A stretch of DNA of 64,000 bases from Jeongeupia chitinilytica (GTDB taxonomy: Bacteria > Pseudomonadota > Gammaproteobacteria > Burkholderiales > Chitinibacteraceae). Numbering within the stretch: the first letter of the stretch is position 1; each line of letters begins with the position of its first letter. Shown here piece by piece: positions 42,187-50,746 of the stretch. The stretch covers positions 412-64,411 of the forward strand of contig NZ_BMYO01000003.1 in assembly GCF_014652315.1 (NCBI RefSeq), given 5' to 3'. The notes under the pieces were generated by a model. It searched no databases. It saw only the letters and a program-made list of their open reading frames with translations, and had not been told where the DNA came from. A program made the position numbers and the translations under genes.

Positions 42187-43214
42187 TACGCGGCGACCAG
42201 TTCGATGTTTTCGATCAGGCAGCCGGCCTCGTACACCTCGACGACGTAGGCGTCGTTCGAGCTTTCGTAGTTGGCGACCCGGTCGTAGTCCGGTTCTTCG
42301 CGCAGATGGCGACGGCGGCCGCCTTCCTGGTAGTAGATCGACAGGTTGGCCAGCGTGGTGATCAGGATGGTGCCGGCCGGGAAGAACGGTACGGTCACTG
42401 CCTGCTTGCCGCCAACGCGCTTCTGGCTGATGACCATATCGCCGGCAAGTTGCTCGGTGGCCGGGTTGTCCTTGTTGATCAGGGGGAAGTATTTGTCGGC
42501 CAGCAGGTCGCGGCCCATGACGGCAACGATGTTCGGATCGTCGCGGAAGCGTTCGTCGATCAGGTTGTTGACGACGTCGTAGACCAGTGCGTCGAGGTTC
42601 TTGTAGCCATCCTCTGCCGCCACTGCCGCACCGATCCTGACCTTGCCACTGGCTGCCTTTACCTCTTTCATGACCCGCTGTGGCGCGTCGACGCGATAGT
42701 GCTGCAACCAGCCGATGTTGACGTCCTGCAGCAGCGGATTGGCATTGCGATCGGTGGTTGCGGCAACGCTGGTGCCGTTGAAGCCGATCATGATCCGGTC
42801 CAGTGCTTGCTGCTTCAGGATGACGTCGCGGACACGGGTCTGGAAGTCCGGAAACTTGGCCCACATGTCGAGCTGCGGGTAAGGAATGGCCGTGTCGAAG
42901 TTGGTCTGGGCGCACACGTACTTGCCGGACGACAGGTCGGCCACGCTGCGCGGTTCGCGCTTGCCGCCATTCTTGGTGTTGGTACGACCCGCGATGGTGC
43001 CGATGACGCCGAGGCCGATTTTTTCGCCGGACAGCTCGGTGACCGGGACGATGTTGATCTTGCCGAGGAATTCGCTCGACAGCTGGATCTTGGTTTCAAG
43101 TGTCTGCTGGACGCTGGGCTCGACCGAAAACGACAGGGCGACATCGTCGACGTGGTTCAGCTGGGCAATGGCCTGCGCGTAGGCATTGAATTTGAGGCGG
43201 GTGCTGTTCTTCAT
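42186..43214 (-). CDS. N: major capsid protein GpN
   Basis: 342 residues, P2 GpN family. RLKFNAYAQAIAQLNHVDDV at the start, ILKQQALDRIMIGFNGTSVA, NIGWLQHYRVDAPQRVM and a C-terminal YEAGCLIENIELV. It builds the head shell and is cut by the O protease. Confidence 0.94.
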   Translation of the reverse strand: MKNSTRLKFNAYAQAIAQLNHVDDVALSFSVEPSVQQTLETKIQLSSEFLGKINIVPVTELSGEKIGLGVIGTIAGRTNTKNGGKREPRSVADLSSGKYVCAQTNFDTAIPYPQLDMWAKFPDFQTRVRDVILKQQALDRIMIGFNGTSVAATTDRNANPLLQDVNIGWLQHYRVDAPQRVMKEVKAASGKVRIGAAVAAEDGYKNLDALVYDVVNNLIDERFRDDPNIVAVMGRDLLADKYFPLINKDNPATEQLAGDMVISQKRVGGKQAVTVPFFPAGTILITTLANLSIYYQEGGRRRHLREEPDYDRVANYESSNDAYVVEVYEAGCLIENIELVAA

Positions 43215-43244
43215 GATCTGGCTCTCTCCTGTAGCGGTCGGTGA

Positions 43245-44096
43245 TCAGCAGTCGGTGACGGCATCGCCGTTGCCGCCTGTGGCGCGGGGCCGCTGGGTGT
43301 TGTGCTTTTCGGTGGTGTCGAGGAGCTTTTCGACGGCGTCGAAACGTTCGGTCAGCGACTTGTTGTCGGCGGTGAGCTGCTTGACCTCGTCAGCGGTGCC
43401 GGCGAACGCGTCAACGCGCTGGGCCAGGTCGCCCTGGTTGGTGGCCAGCAGCTCGACGGCCTGGCCTACATCGGTGAAACGCTCGTCATCGCTGCGGGAC
43501 TTTTTGCTGAACAGGTTGAGCAGGTCGCGGACCTTGCCGAACAGCTGCGGCTTGTTGGCGTCGACGGATTCGTTGATTTCGTCGGCTACCGTTTCGAACT
43601 CGATGTCGGTTTCTTCACCGATCGAGTAGAGGTATTCCGGGTTGAGCGCGAACTTGCCGATCTGCCCGCCGTTGGCGCGGAACTGCATGACTTCGGTGCC
43701 GAGGCTGGCCGGGTCATCGGTTGCGGCGACACCCATCAGATAGGCCTCGCCGGTGTCGGCAAAGCTCGGTTTGATTTCTACCGAGGTGAAGGTTTTCTGG
43801 CCCTTGCCGGTCATGGCGATCAGGTCGTCGTTCGGCTCGATGACGGCATAGAGGCCCATCTTGCCGTCGAGCATGCTGCCCTTGATGACCTCAGATGACA
43901 GCGACAGCACCTTGCCGAAACGGCGGAACGGGCTGTCCGGCAGCACGCTCTTGAAATGTTCGAGATTGACCAGCGCGGTGTAGACCGCCGGGTCGTAGTT
44001 CTTGGCCATCTGCTCGATGTGCAGGCGGGAAATCTTGCGGCCGTCGACGGTGGCGCCTTCGGTTGCAACGCGGAATTTCTTGGATCGGGTGGCCAT
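43245..44096 (-). CDS. O: capsid scaffold and protease GpO
   Basis: 283 residues, P2 GpO family. KFRVATEGATVDGRKISRLH, NYDPAVYTALVNLEHFKSVL and TGKGQKTFTSVEIKPSFADT mark the protease half; a C-terminal coiled coil (about 215-265) is the scaffold half. It guides head assembly, then degrades itself. Divergent from P. Confidence 0.92.
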   Translation of the reverse strand: MATRSKKFRVATEGATVDGRKISRLHIEQMAKNYDPAVYTALVNLEHFKSVLPDSPFRRFGKVLSLSSEVIKGSMLDGKMGLYAVIEPNDDLIAMTGKGQKTFTSVEIKPSFADTGEAYLMGVAATDDPASLGTEVMQFRANGGQIGKFALNPEYLYSIGEETDIEFETVADEINESVDANKPQLFGKVRDLLNLFSKKSRSDDERFTDVGQAVELLATNQGDLAQRVDAFAGTADEVKQLTADNKSLTERFDAVEKLLDTTEKHNTQRPRATGGNGDAVTDC

Positions 44097-44175
44097 GCTG
44101 CCCTCGTGTCATGCGGTAGCGGATGCGATACCGACATGGTCGTGACGCGAGGGGCGAGGGGGCAACGGCGGGCTG

Positions 44176-44196
44176 TTGTGCCAGTTGGCGGCACAG
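44176..44196 (+). promoter_or_regulatory. probable late-activator dyad ahead of P
   Basis: TTGTGCC-AGTTGGC-GGCACAG, one base different from the FI site. It lies in the 145-bp region between divergent O and P, 45 bp before the P start. It may serve both operons, since no second copy is seen near O. Confidence 0.65.
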
Positions 44197-44241
44197 TTCG
44201 GGCGTGTCGAAAGCAGGGCGCGTGGCGGTCAGGCTTCCGGC

Positions 44242-45990
44242 ATGACCGATACCATTCTCGAACTCGACCCGCGCCGGCAGGCGCGCGGCCTGTACTGGCA
44301 GGGCTTTCGCATCGCGGAGATCGCCGCGTTGCTGGAACTGCCGCGCGGCACGCTGGACAGCTGGAAGCAGCGCGACCGCTGGGATGATGCCAAGCCGATC
44401 GACCGCGTCGACTACATGCTCGAAGCGCGGATGACGCAGCTGATCATGAAGGAGAGCAAGGCCGGCGGTGACTATAAGGAAATCGACCTGCTCGGCCGGC
44501 AGATCGAGCGCATTGCCAGAGTACGGCGCTATAGCGAAACCGGCAGTGAGGTGGATCTCAATCCGAAGCTGGCCAAGCGCAACGAGCAGCCGAAGGCGAA
44601 GCCGGCGCGAAACGTCTTCAGCGAGGAGCAGGGCGATCTGCTTGTCGAGGCGTTCAAGGACGGGCTGTTCGACTACCAGCGCAACTGGTTCGAGAGCATG
44701 AACCAACGGACGCGGATGATCCTGAAAAGCCGGCAGATCGGCGCGACCTGGTACTTCGCCCGCGAGGCACTGATCGACGCGATCCTGACCGGGCGGAATC
44801 AGATATTTCTGTCGGCATCGAAGTCGCAGGCGCACGTGTTCAAGCAGTACATCATCCAGTTCGCCCGTGAGTCGGCCGGCGTCGACCTGTCGGGTGATCC
44901 GATCGTGCTCGACAACGGTGCGCACCTGTACTTCCTCGGGACCAACGCCCGGACGGCGCAGGGCTACCACGGCAATTTCTATTTCGACGAGTTCTTCTGG
45001 ACCAACAAGTTCGAGGAGCTGAACAAGGTTGCCTCCGGCATGGCGCTGCACAAACAGTGGCGCAAGACCTACTTCTCGACGCCGTCGAGCCTGAACCACG
45101 AGGCGTACCCGTTCTGGTCCGGCGAACGCTTCAACAAGCGTCGGCCGAAGAAGGACCAGGCCGATTTCAATGTGTCGCCGGCCTACCTGCAGCCGGGCGT
45201 GCAGTGTCCGGACAAGATCTGGCGGCAGGTGGTGACGATTCTTGACGCCGAGCGCGGCGGTTGCGACCTGTTCGACATCGACGAGCTGCGCGCCTACGAG
45301 TACAGCCCGGACGAGTTCGACAATTTGCTGATGTGTAATTTCATCGACGACACCCAGTCGGTGTTCACGCTGCGGTTGCTGCAGGCGTGCATGGTCGACA
45401 GCTGGGATGTCTGGACCGATGTGAAGCCGCATGCCAATCGGCCATTTGCCGACCGGGCCGTCTGGCTGGGTTATGACCCGTCGCTGAACGGGGACAGTGC
45501 CGGCCTCGTGGTGCTGGCACCGCCGCTGGTGGCAGGTGGCAAGTTCCGTGTGCTGGAAAAGCACCAGTGGCGAGGCATGGACTTCGAGGCGCAGGCGTCG
45601 GCGATCCGCGCCATCACCGAGCGCTACCGGGTGACCTACATCGGCATCGACGCCACCGGGATCGGGCAGGGCGTCTATCAGCTGGTGCGGCAGTTCTTCC
45701 CGGCGGCCGAACAGATCAGCTACTCGCCCGAGGTGAAAACCCGGCTGGTCCTGAAAGCCTACGACGTGATCAGCAAGGGCCGGCTGGAATTCGACGGCAC
45801 CGATCTGGCGCAGGCATTCATGGCGATCCGCAAAACCCTGACCGCGAGCGGCCGACAGGTGACGTACGAAGCCGGCCGATCCGACGAAACCGGCCACGCC
45901 GATCTGGCGTGGGCGTGCATGCACGCGCTTTCCAACGAGCCGCTGGAAGGCGCGGCCGCGGGCGAGCGCATCCCGATGGAGATTTTCTGA
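44242..45990 (+). CDS. P: terminase large subunit GpP
   Basis: 582 residues from the ATG at 44242. The N-terminus has a small HTH (IAEIAALLELPRGTLDSWKQ). ATPase motifs: LKSRQIGATWYFA near 160-172 and NFYFDEFFW near 245-253. The nuclease half includes GYDPSLNGDSAGLVVLAPP and IDATGIGQGVY. It cuts concatemers at cos and drives DNA into the head. Its TGA overlaps the Q start (TGATG-type). Confidence 0.94.
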   Translation: MTDTILELDPRRQARGLYWQGFRIAEIAALLELPRGTLDSWKQRDRWDDAKPIDRVDYMLEARMTQLIMKESKAGGDYKEIDLLGRQIERIARVRRYSETGSEVDLNPKLAKRNEQPKAKPARNVFSEEQGDLLVEAFKDGLFDYQRNWFESMNQRTRMILKSRQIGATWYFAREALIDAILTGRNQIFLSASKSQAHVFKQYIIQFARESAGVDLSGDPIVLDNGAHLYFLGTNARTAQGYHGNFYFDEFFWTNKFEELNKVASGMALHKQWRKTYFSTPSSLNHEAYPFWSGERFNKRRPKKDQADFNVSPAYLQPGVQCPDKIWRQVVTILDAERGGCDLFDIDELRAYEYSPDEFDNLLMCNFIDDTQSVFTLRLLQACMVDSWDVWTDVKPHANRPFADRAVWLGYDPSLNGDSAGLVVLAPPLVAGGKFRVLEKHQWRGMDFEAQASAIRAITERYRVTYIGIDATGIGQGVYQLVRQFFPAAEQISYSPEVKTRLVLKAYDVISKGRLEFDGTDLAQAFMAIRKTLTASGRQVTYEAGRSDETGHADLAWACMHALSNEPLEGAAAGERIPMEIF

Positions 45991-47045
45991 TGAGCAAACG
46001 AAGCCGCATGCGCGAACACACGCAGCACCCCAACACCCAGAACGCGCCAGCAGCGTCTACCAGCCCCACGCTCGAGGCGTTCACCTTTGGCGATCCGGAG
46101 GCCGTACTCGATCGCCGCGGGATCTTCGATTATCTGCAGTGCTTGCACAACGGCCGCTGGTACGAGCCGCCGATCAGCTGGGACGGACTGTCCAAGTCGT
46201 TCAGGGCGACACCGCATCACAGCTCGCCGCTCTACGTGAAGCGCAACATTCTGGTCAGCACCTTCAAACCGCATCCGCTGCTGAGCCGGTCGGCGTTTTC
46301 GGCGTGGGTGCTGGATTTCCTCGTGTTCGGCAACGCCTATCTGGAGCGGCGCGACGCTATGAGCGGCCGGCCGTTGTCGCTGAAACCGGCGCTGGCCAAG
46401 TACGTTCGTCGAAGTGTGGACCTCGACGGCTACTGGTATGTGCCGACGGCTGCCGAGGAGTACGAATTCGAACCCGGCCGCGTTTTCCATCTGCTCGAGC
46501 ACGACATCGACCAGGAGGTGTATGGTCTGCCGGAGTACCTGAGCGCGCTGCAGTCAGCCTGGCTGAACGAGTCTGCGACCCTTTTCCGCAGGCGGTATTA
46601 CAAGAATGGCAGCCATGCGGGCTTCATCCTGTACGCCCACGATACGAAGCTGAACAACGACGACGTCGATGCGCTGCGCGCGGCACTGCGAAGCAGCAAG
46701 GGGCCGGGCAATTTCCGGAATCTGTTCCTGCATGCGCCGGGTGGCAGCAAGGACGGCATCCAGCTGATTCCGGTCAGCGAGGTGGCGGCCAAGGATGAAT
46801 TCCTGAACATCAAGAACGTGACCCGCGACGACCAGCTCGCTGCGCATCGTGTGCCGCCACAGCTGATCGGCATCATCCCCACCAACACCGGCGGGTTCGG
46901 TTCGCCGGCACAGGCGGCCGAAGTGTTTGCGCGGAATGAAATCGGGCCGCTGCAGGCGCGGTTTATGGAGCTGAACGAGTGGATCGGGGAAGAGGTTGTG
47001 GCATTCGAGGCGTACGTGTTTCCGGATGGATCGACGGCTGCATAG
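45990..47045 (+). CDS. Q: portal protein GpQ
   Basis: 351 residues from the ATG at 45990. EAFTFGDPEAVLDRRGIFDY, WYEPPISWDGLSKSFRATPH, LEHDIDQEVYGLPEYLSALQ and HRVPPQLIGIIPTNTGGFGS are classic portal motifs of P2-like phages. It forms the ring through which DNA enters and leaves the head. A terminator follows 20 bp on. Confidence 0.94.
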   Translation: MSKRSRMREHTQHPNTQNAPAASTSPTLEAFTFGDPEAVLDRRGIFDYLQCLHNGRWYEPPISWDGLSKSFRATPHHSSPLYVKRNILVSTFKPHPLLSRSAFSAWVLDFLVFGNAYLERRDAMSGRPLSLKPALAKYVRRSVDLDGYWYVPTAAEEYEFEPGRVFHLLEHDIDQEVYGLPEYLSALQSAWLNESATLFRRRYYKNGSHAGFILYAHDTKLNNDDVDALRAALRSSKGPGNFRNLFLHAPGGSKDGIQLIPVSEVAAKDEFLNIKNVTRDDQLAAHRVPPQLIGIIPTNTGGFGSPAQAAEVFARNEIGPLQARFMELNEWIGEEVVAFEAYVFPDGSTAA

Positions 47046-47062
47046 GCGTGATTGGTCGGGTG

Positions 47063-47089
47063 AAAGGCGAGCAGATGCTCGCCTTTTTT
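47063..47089. terminator. bidirectional terminator after Q
   Basis: AAAGGCGAGC-AGAT-GCTCGCCTTTTTT: a perfect 7-bp stem flanked by A and T runs. It can end transcription of the P-Q operon and of the convergent gene at 47090. Confidence 0.85.
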
Positions 47090-47623
47090 CTAACTCCAAT
47101 CGATCATTTGCTTGCCGGTGACGACATTCAGCCGTTCGAAGTCCCGGAGCACTTCAATGGCTTTCCCGGCCACCAGGCGCTGACCTCTCCGTTTGGCCAG
47201 TTCTTCCAGCAGGGTCAGGCATCGGCTGGCGAGCGGTCGGGCAACCTGCGCTTCTCGCAAAAAATTGTACTCGCCAACGGCAAACCGGATGGCGGCCTGG
47301 CCACGAAGGTAGCCGTATTCCGCATCGGTGATGTCGACCACATAACTGCAGGCTCCGGTAAATCGCATCATCCCGCCTCGCTGCTTGGAAACCTGGGAGT
47401 CCCAGTTTTGCGCGACGTTTTTTTGGGAAAGGACCAGATTTCGGCTGTTGGCCGTATAGGGCTCGTCGGTCAACACGTTGGTGACCGTGACTGAAAATCC
47501 GTTCGGCGTTCCGCCCATCGTGAATTCGATGTGGTGACCGGTTTGCAAGTCCAGCATCGTCATGTGGCCCGGGTCGTTCTGGTCGTTTTCATTGATCCAG
47601 GCTTCGAACTTAACTTGTGGCAT
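47090..47623 (-). CDS. hypothetical protein at the prophage right end
   Basis: 177 residues (FEAWINENDQNDPGHMTMLD; FTGACSYVVDITDAEYGYLR; ending VLRDFERLNVVTGKQMIDWS). The N-terminal half is beta-rich, the C-terminal half helical. No signal peptide or membrane segment. It sits alone between the late genes and the SOS cassette and is read toward Q. No family recognised; it may be lysogenic cargo. Confidence 0.65.
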   Translation of the reverse strand: MPQVKFEAWINENDQNDPGHMTMLDLQTGHHIEFTMGGTPNGFSVTVTNVLTDEPYTANSRNLVLSQKNVAQNWDSQVSKQRGGMMRFTGACSYVVDITDAEYGYLRGQAAIRFAVGEYNFLREAQVARPLASRCLTLLEELAKRRGQRLVAGKAIEVLRDFERLNVVTGKQMIDWS

Positions 47624-47714
47624 CTAGATGGCTCGCTTCAGTGATTGGCGTTGTATCTATAGGAAACTTTCCACGTTTTTCGTTGTGTTCTGAACGATCC
47701 AGACTCATGCGTTG

Positions 47715-48395
47715 CTAGCCCAGTGACTGATCGTGCGACACGATTGGGCGTTTGAGGGTATTGGGACGTGGTGCAAGCACCCCGTGCAGCGCTACTGCAT
47801 CGAACGGACCTAGCATCGTGCGCGCCTGCTCCACCGGCGTCGGTGCCAGCCATTCGGCAAAGTCGGATTGCGCAAGCAGCACCAGCGACCGCTTCTCGTC
47901 GCCCGGCTTGTGCATGCGTTTCATCAACGGGTGGTCGTCCGCGTTGATGGTCAGTTGGGTGAAGCTGAACGAGTAGCCGCCGTCGTCCTCCTTCCACGGC
48001 CGCCACAGGCCGGCCACTGCGAAAGGCGCGCCGTCGACACGCTCGATCCGCATCCGCTCGGCCTTGCCAGTCTCGTAGCACGGCTCGAAGAAGCCCATCA
48101 TCGGCACGAGGCAGCGGTAGCCCTTGGCCCAGGCGTTGCGGTAGCTGATTTTTTCGCCGACCGTCTCGGCCCGTGCGTTCATGGTGGCGTAGTGCTTCCC
48201 GCCGGGCTTGATCTTGCGCTTGGGGATCATGCCGTAGCTTGCGACGAGCGCCTTGGGCTGGCCGTCGTCCCCCTGGATGATGATCGGCGCCAGATAGTCC
48301 TGCCAGACCTCGTCGGGCCAGTCGCCAAGCGGGTCGGGCACCTTGAAGTGCTGGATCAGTACGGCGCGGGGTGTGGGCAGGTAGTTGACGCACAT
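47715..48395 (-). CDS. SRAP-domain protein (YedK/HMCES-like)
   Basis: 226 residues from the ATG at 48393-48395. MCVNYLPTP places the catalytic Cys at position 2; KHYATMNARAETVGEKISYR, CLVPMMGFFEPCYETG (with the family Glu) and ADDHPLMKRMHKPGDEKRSL (with the His) complete the active site. SRAP proteins form a covalent DNA-protein crosslink with abasic sites in single-stranded DNA, shielding them. It is divergent from umuDC across a shared palindrome, as in other SOS cassettes. Confidence 0.92.
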   Translation of the reverse strand: MCVNYLPTPRAVLIQHFKVPDPLGDWPDEVWQDYLAPIIIQGDDGQPKALVASYGMIPKRKIKPGGKHYATMNARAETVGEKISYRNAWAKGYRCLVPMMGFFEPCYETGKAERMRIERVDGAPFAVAGLWRPWKEDDGGYSFSFTQLTINADDHPLMKRMHKPGDEKRSLVLLAQSDFAEWLAPTPVEQARTMLGPFDAVALHGVLAPRPNTLKRPIVSHDQSLG

Positions 48396-48412
48396 CGGCT
48401 GGATTCCACTTT

Positions 48413-48432
48413 TGCAGAACGATCGTTCTACA
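48413..48432. promoter_or_regulatory. palindromic operator between SRAP and umuD, probable LexA-type site
   Basis: AGAACGATCGTTCT (48416-48429) is a perfect 14-bp palindrome, extended by TG/CA on the outside. It lies in the short divergent gap, so one protein bound here could control both genes. It is not the enterobacterial CTG-N10-CAG box; assignment to LexA is inferred from the genes it controls. Confidence 0.6.
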
Positions 48433-48918
48433 ATGGCAATCAGACAACTCCGATTTGCCACCGCAATGATTCCCGAATTGATCGGGCCGATACCGGCCCA
48501 TGATAGTCCGCCGCCGTGCGCGCTGCCGCTGGCCGACGTGCTGGTGCCGGCCGGCTTCCCCAGTCCGGCCGAGGACCACGCCGAGGAGCGCTGCGACCTC
48601 AACATGTATTTCATCGACCGCCCGGAAGCGACGTTTTTCTTCCGAGTCGCCGGCGACAGCATGGTCAGCGACGACCCGCAGCGGTCGATTCCGCCGGGCG
48701 CGCTGCTGGTTGTCGACCGCTCGCTCGAGGCCAGCCACGGCGATGTGGTTGTGGCCGCGATCGACGGCGATTTCACCGTCAAGCGGCTGTTCAGCCGCGC
48801 CGGCAAGGTCGCGCTGGTCGCCAACAACAAGGCGTACCCGCCGATCGTGCTCGGCGACGAACAGGAGCTGTCGGTCTGGGGCGTGGTGACCGGTTGGGCG
48901 ATGAAGTCGCAGCGATGA
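48433..48918 (+). CDS. umuD: UmuD-like self-cleaving subunit of DNA polymerase V
   Basis: 161 residues from the ATG at 48433; because that ATG touches the palindrome, the ATG at 48466 is an alternative. VPAGFPSPAEDHAEERCDLN holds the Ala-Gly cleavage site (40/41), GDSM near 75-78 the catalytic Ser, and DFTVKRL near 114-120 the Lys. After RecA-stimulated cleavage UmuD' joins UmuC. The stop overlaps the umuC start (ATGA). Confidence 0.9.
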   Translation: MAIRQLRFATAMIPELIGPIPAHDSPPPCALPLADVLVPAGFPSPAEDHAEERCDLNMYFIDRPEATFFFRVAGDSMVSDDPQRSIPPGALLVVDRSLEASHGDVVVAAIDGDFTVKRLFSRAGKVALVANNKAYPPIVLGDEQELSVWGVVTGWAMKSQR

Positions 48919-50183
48919 TCGCGCTGGTCGACGTCAACAACTTCTACGTGAGCTGCCAGCGGGCGTTCGAGCCGGCCATGGAAGGGCGGACCATCGTCGT
49001 GCTGAGCAATAACGACGGCTGCGTGATCGCGCGCAGCAACGAGGCGAAGGCACTCGGCATCAAGATGGGTGCGCCGTGGCACCAACTGCGCGAGCTGGTG
49101 CAGCAGCACGGCATCGTGCACTACTCCAGCAACTATGCGCTGTACGCAGACATGAGCAACCGGGTGATGTCGGTGTTGGGCCGGTTCTCGCCCGACCAAG
49201 AGGTGTATTCGATCGACGAGAGCTTTTTGGGCCTCGACGGCATGCCGGGCGATCTGACCGATTACGGGCAGGAAATCCGGACCACGGTGCGGCGCTGGAC
49301 CGGGCTGCCGGTGTGCGTCGGCATCGGGTCGACCAAGACGCTGGCCAAGCTGGCCAACCACCTGGCCAAGAAGCGGCCAGAGTTCGGTGGCGTGTGCGAG
49401 CTGGCCAAGATCCCGCCGGCGCGGCTGCAGGCGATCATGGCCGAGGTCGACGTCGGCGATGTGTGGGGTGTCGGCCGCAAGATTGCGGCCCGGCTTGCCG
49501 GCGAGGGCATCAACACGGTGGCCGATCTGGCGGCGGCCGATGCCGAGGGCGTCGCGAATCGATACAGCGTGGTGCTGCAACGGACGGTGCTCGAGCTGTG
49601 CGGCGTGCCGTGCATCGACCTTGAAACCGCGGCGCCGGACAAGCAGCAGATCATGTGTGCCCGATCCTTCGGGCAGCCGGTGTTCACCCGCGGCGAGCTG
49701 GCCAGTGCGTTGTCGAGCTACGTGGCCCGTGCCGCCGAGAAGCTGCGCAAGCAAGGCTCAGCCGCCGGCGGCTTGATGGTGTTCATCCGCACGAACCCCT
49801 TCCGCCCGGGTGATCCGCAGTACAGCCCGGCAGTGACCGTGCCGCTGACCACGGCCAGCGACGATACGCTGCTACTCACGCGCGCCGCGCTGTGGACGCT
49901 CGACCGGATCTTCCTGCCCGGCTACCGCTACGCCAAGGCCGGCGTGATGCTGACCAACCTGCAACCCCGCGACACGGTGCAACGGCATTTGTTCGTCGAG
50001 GACCGCGTCGATCCGGGCAAGCGCGCCGCGCTGAACGCGGTGATCGATCAGGCGAACCGGCGTTACGGCCGTGGCTCACTCAAGCTGGCCAGTGCCCTCG
50101 ACGACAAGGGCTGGAAGATGAAGCAGGGGAAGGTATCACCGCACTGGACGACGGTATGGGCGGATGTGCCTGTGGTCCACTGA
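48915..50183 (+). CDS. umuC: UmuC-like Y-family DNA polymerase
   Basis: 422 residues from the ATG at 48915, the normal UmuC length. Catalytic sites: ALVDVNNFYVSCQRAF (first Asp), YSIDESFLGLDG (Asp-Glu pair); VCVGIGSTKTLAKLANHLAK is the fingers/palm region and the C-terminal 200 residues are the little-finger part. It copies damaged DNA with low fidelity. Fragments of a close relative lie in element 1 at 7608 and 9059. Confidence 0.94.
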   Translation: MIALVDVNNFYVSCQRAFEPAMEGRTIVVLSNNDGCVIARSNEAKALGIKMGAPWHQLRELVQQHGIVHYSSNYALYADMSNRVMSVLGRFSPDQEVYSIDESFLGLDGMPGDLTDYGQEIRTTVRRWTGLPVCVGIGSTKTLAKLANHLAKKRPEFGGVCELAKIPPARLQAIMAEVDVGDVWGVGRKIAARLAGEGINTVADLAAADAEGVANRYSVVLQRTVLELCGVPCIDLETAAPDKQQIMCARSFGQPVFTRGELASALSSYVARAAEKLRKQGSAAGGLMVFIRTNPFRPGDPQYSPAVTVPLTTASDDTLLLTRAALWTLDRIFLPGYRYAKAGVMLTNLQPRDTVQRHLFVEDRVDPGKRAALNAVIDQANRRYGRGSLKLASALDDKGWKMKQGKVSPHWTTVWADVPVVH

Positions 50184-50590
50184 ACACCCTGGGCGCGGGC
50201 TGGCGCGCGCAGTCGTCTCCCCGCCACGCCTACCCGCTAAATGGGGTGGTTTTCATGCACACATGCACGCCAGCTAGAAGCAAGCTTGGCTACGGGCTGG
50301 AGGCATATATTTGCCTGACATGAAATCATTCGGAATCTTGCGTTTTCATGCGCGCAAGAGGGGGCGGACGTGACAAGACCAGCTCGCAGCAAAGGACGAG
50401 TTCGCTCGGCGTCAAAGGCTGGATGATGAAGCTGAGGAAGCACTGTGCGCTGGGCGAAAACCTAGGCGTAAGAGCCGGTGCCGCGCGAACTTGAGGGGCT
50501 TTCAGGGTAGGCTGGGTGAGTTGAATTACCCAACCCCCGTTGAATTACCCAGCAGCGTTGCGCTGACCGGGCTGGAAGCCTTGCAAAATA
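50184..50590. other. right end of the prophage, non-coding with arm-site repeats
   Basis: No supported gene. TTGAATTACCCA occurs at about 50520-50531 and again at about 50540-50551, just left of the att core. These are likely integrase arm sites. Similar TGAATNACCCA words precede the other two att copies. Confidence 0.6.
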
Positions 50591-50636
50591 AGGTGGCGGA
50601 GAGACGGGGATTCGAACCCCGGATAGGCTATTAACC
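50591..50636. repeat. att copy 3 (within the intact tRNA-Ser)
   Basis: The 46-bp att core formed by the 3' end of tRNA-Ser. Integration here leaves the tRNA whole, because the phage carries a matching 3' end. Confidence 0.92.
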
Positions 50637-50684
50637 TATACACGCTTTCCAGGCGTGCGACTTAAACCACTCATCCATCTCTCC
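50594..50684 (-). tRNA. tRNA-Ser (anticodon GGA)
   Basis: 91 nt on the minus strand, with CCA encoded. Acceptor stem GGAGAGA/TCTCTCC, anticodon stem CACGC/GCGTG around CTGGAAA (anticodon GGA), a long variable arm (TATAGG-TTAA-TAGCCTAT region) as expected for serine, and a T arm CGGGG-TTCGAAT-CCCCG. It reads UCC/UCU codons. It is the attB of both elements. Confidence 0.95.
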
Positions 50685-50746
50685 GCGATGGGAGGCCGAA
50701 TAGTACCGAAGCGCCGCGCGGCTGGCAAGGCGCGCGCGGTATTTTC

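Larger units (their letters stand above)
9488..50590. mobile_element. P2-like prophage (element 2), apparently complete
   Basis: About 41 kb between att copies 2 and 3. It contains the P2-type late genes in order (D, U, T, E, FII, FI, G, H, I, J, W, V, S, R, lysis, X, L, M, N, O and divergent P, Q), plus integrase, replication protein A, Ogr-like activator, repressor and an SOS cassette. No frameshift or truncation was seen in an essential gene. Several AT-rich cargo genes interrupt the operons. Confidence 0.92.

Noticed and set aside
47045..47715. cos site near the P-Q terminator
   Set aside because: P2-like phages have a cos site near Q, but I could not recognise a convincing cos sequence by eye, so none is annotated.
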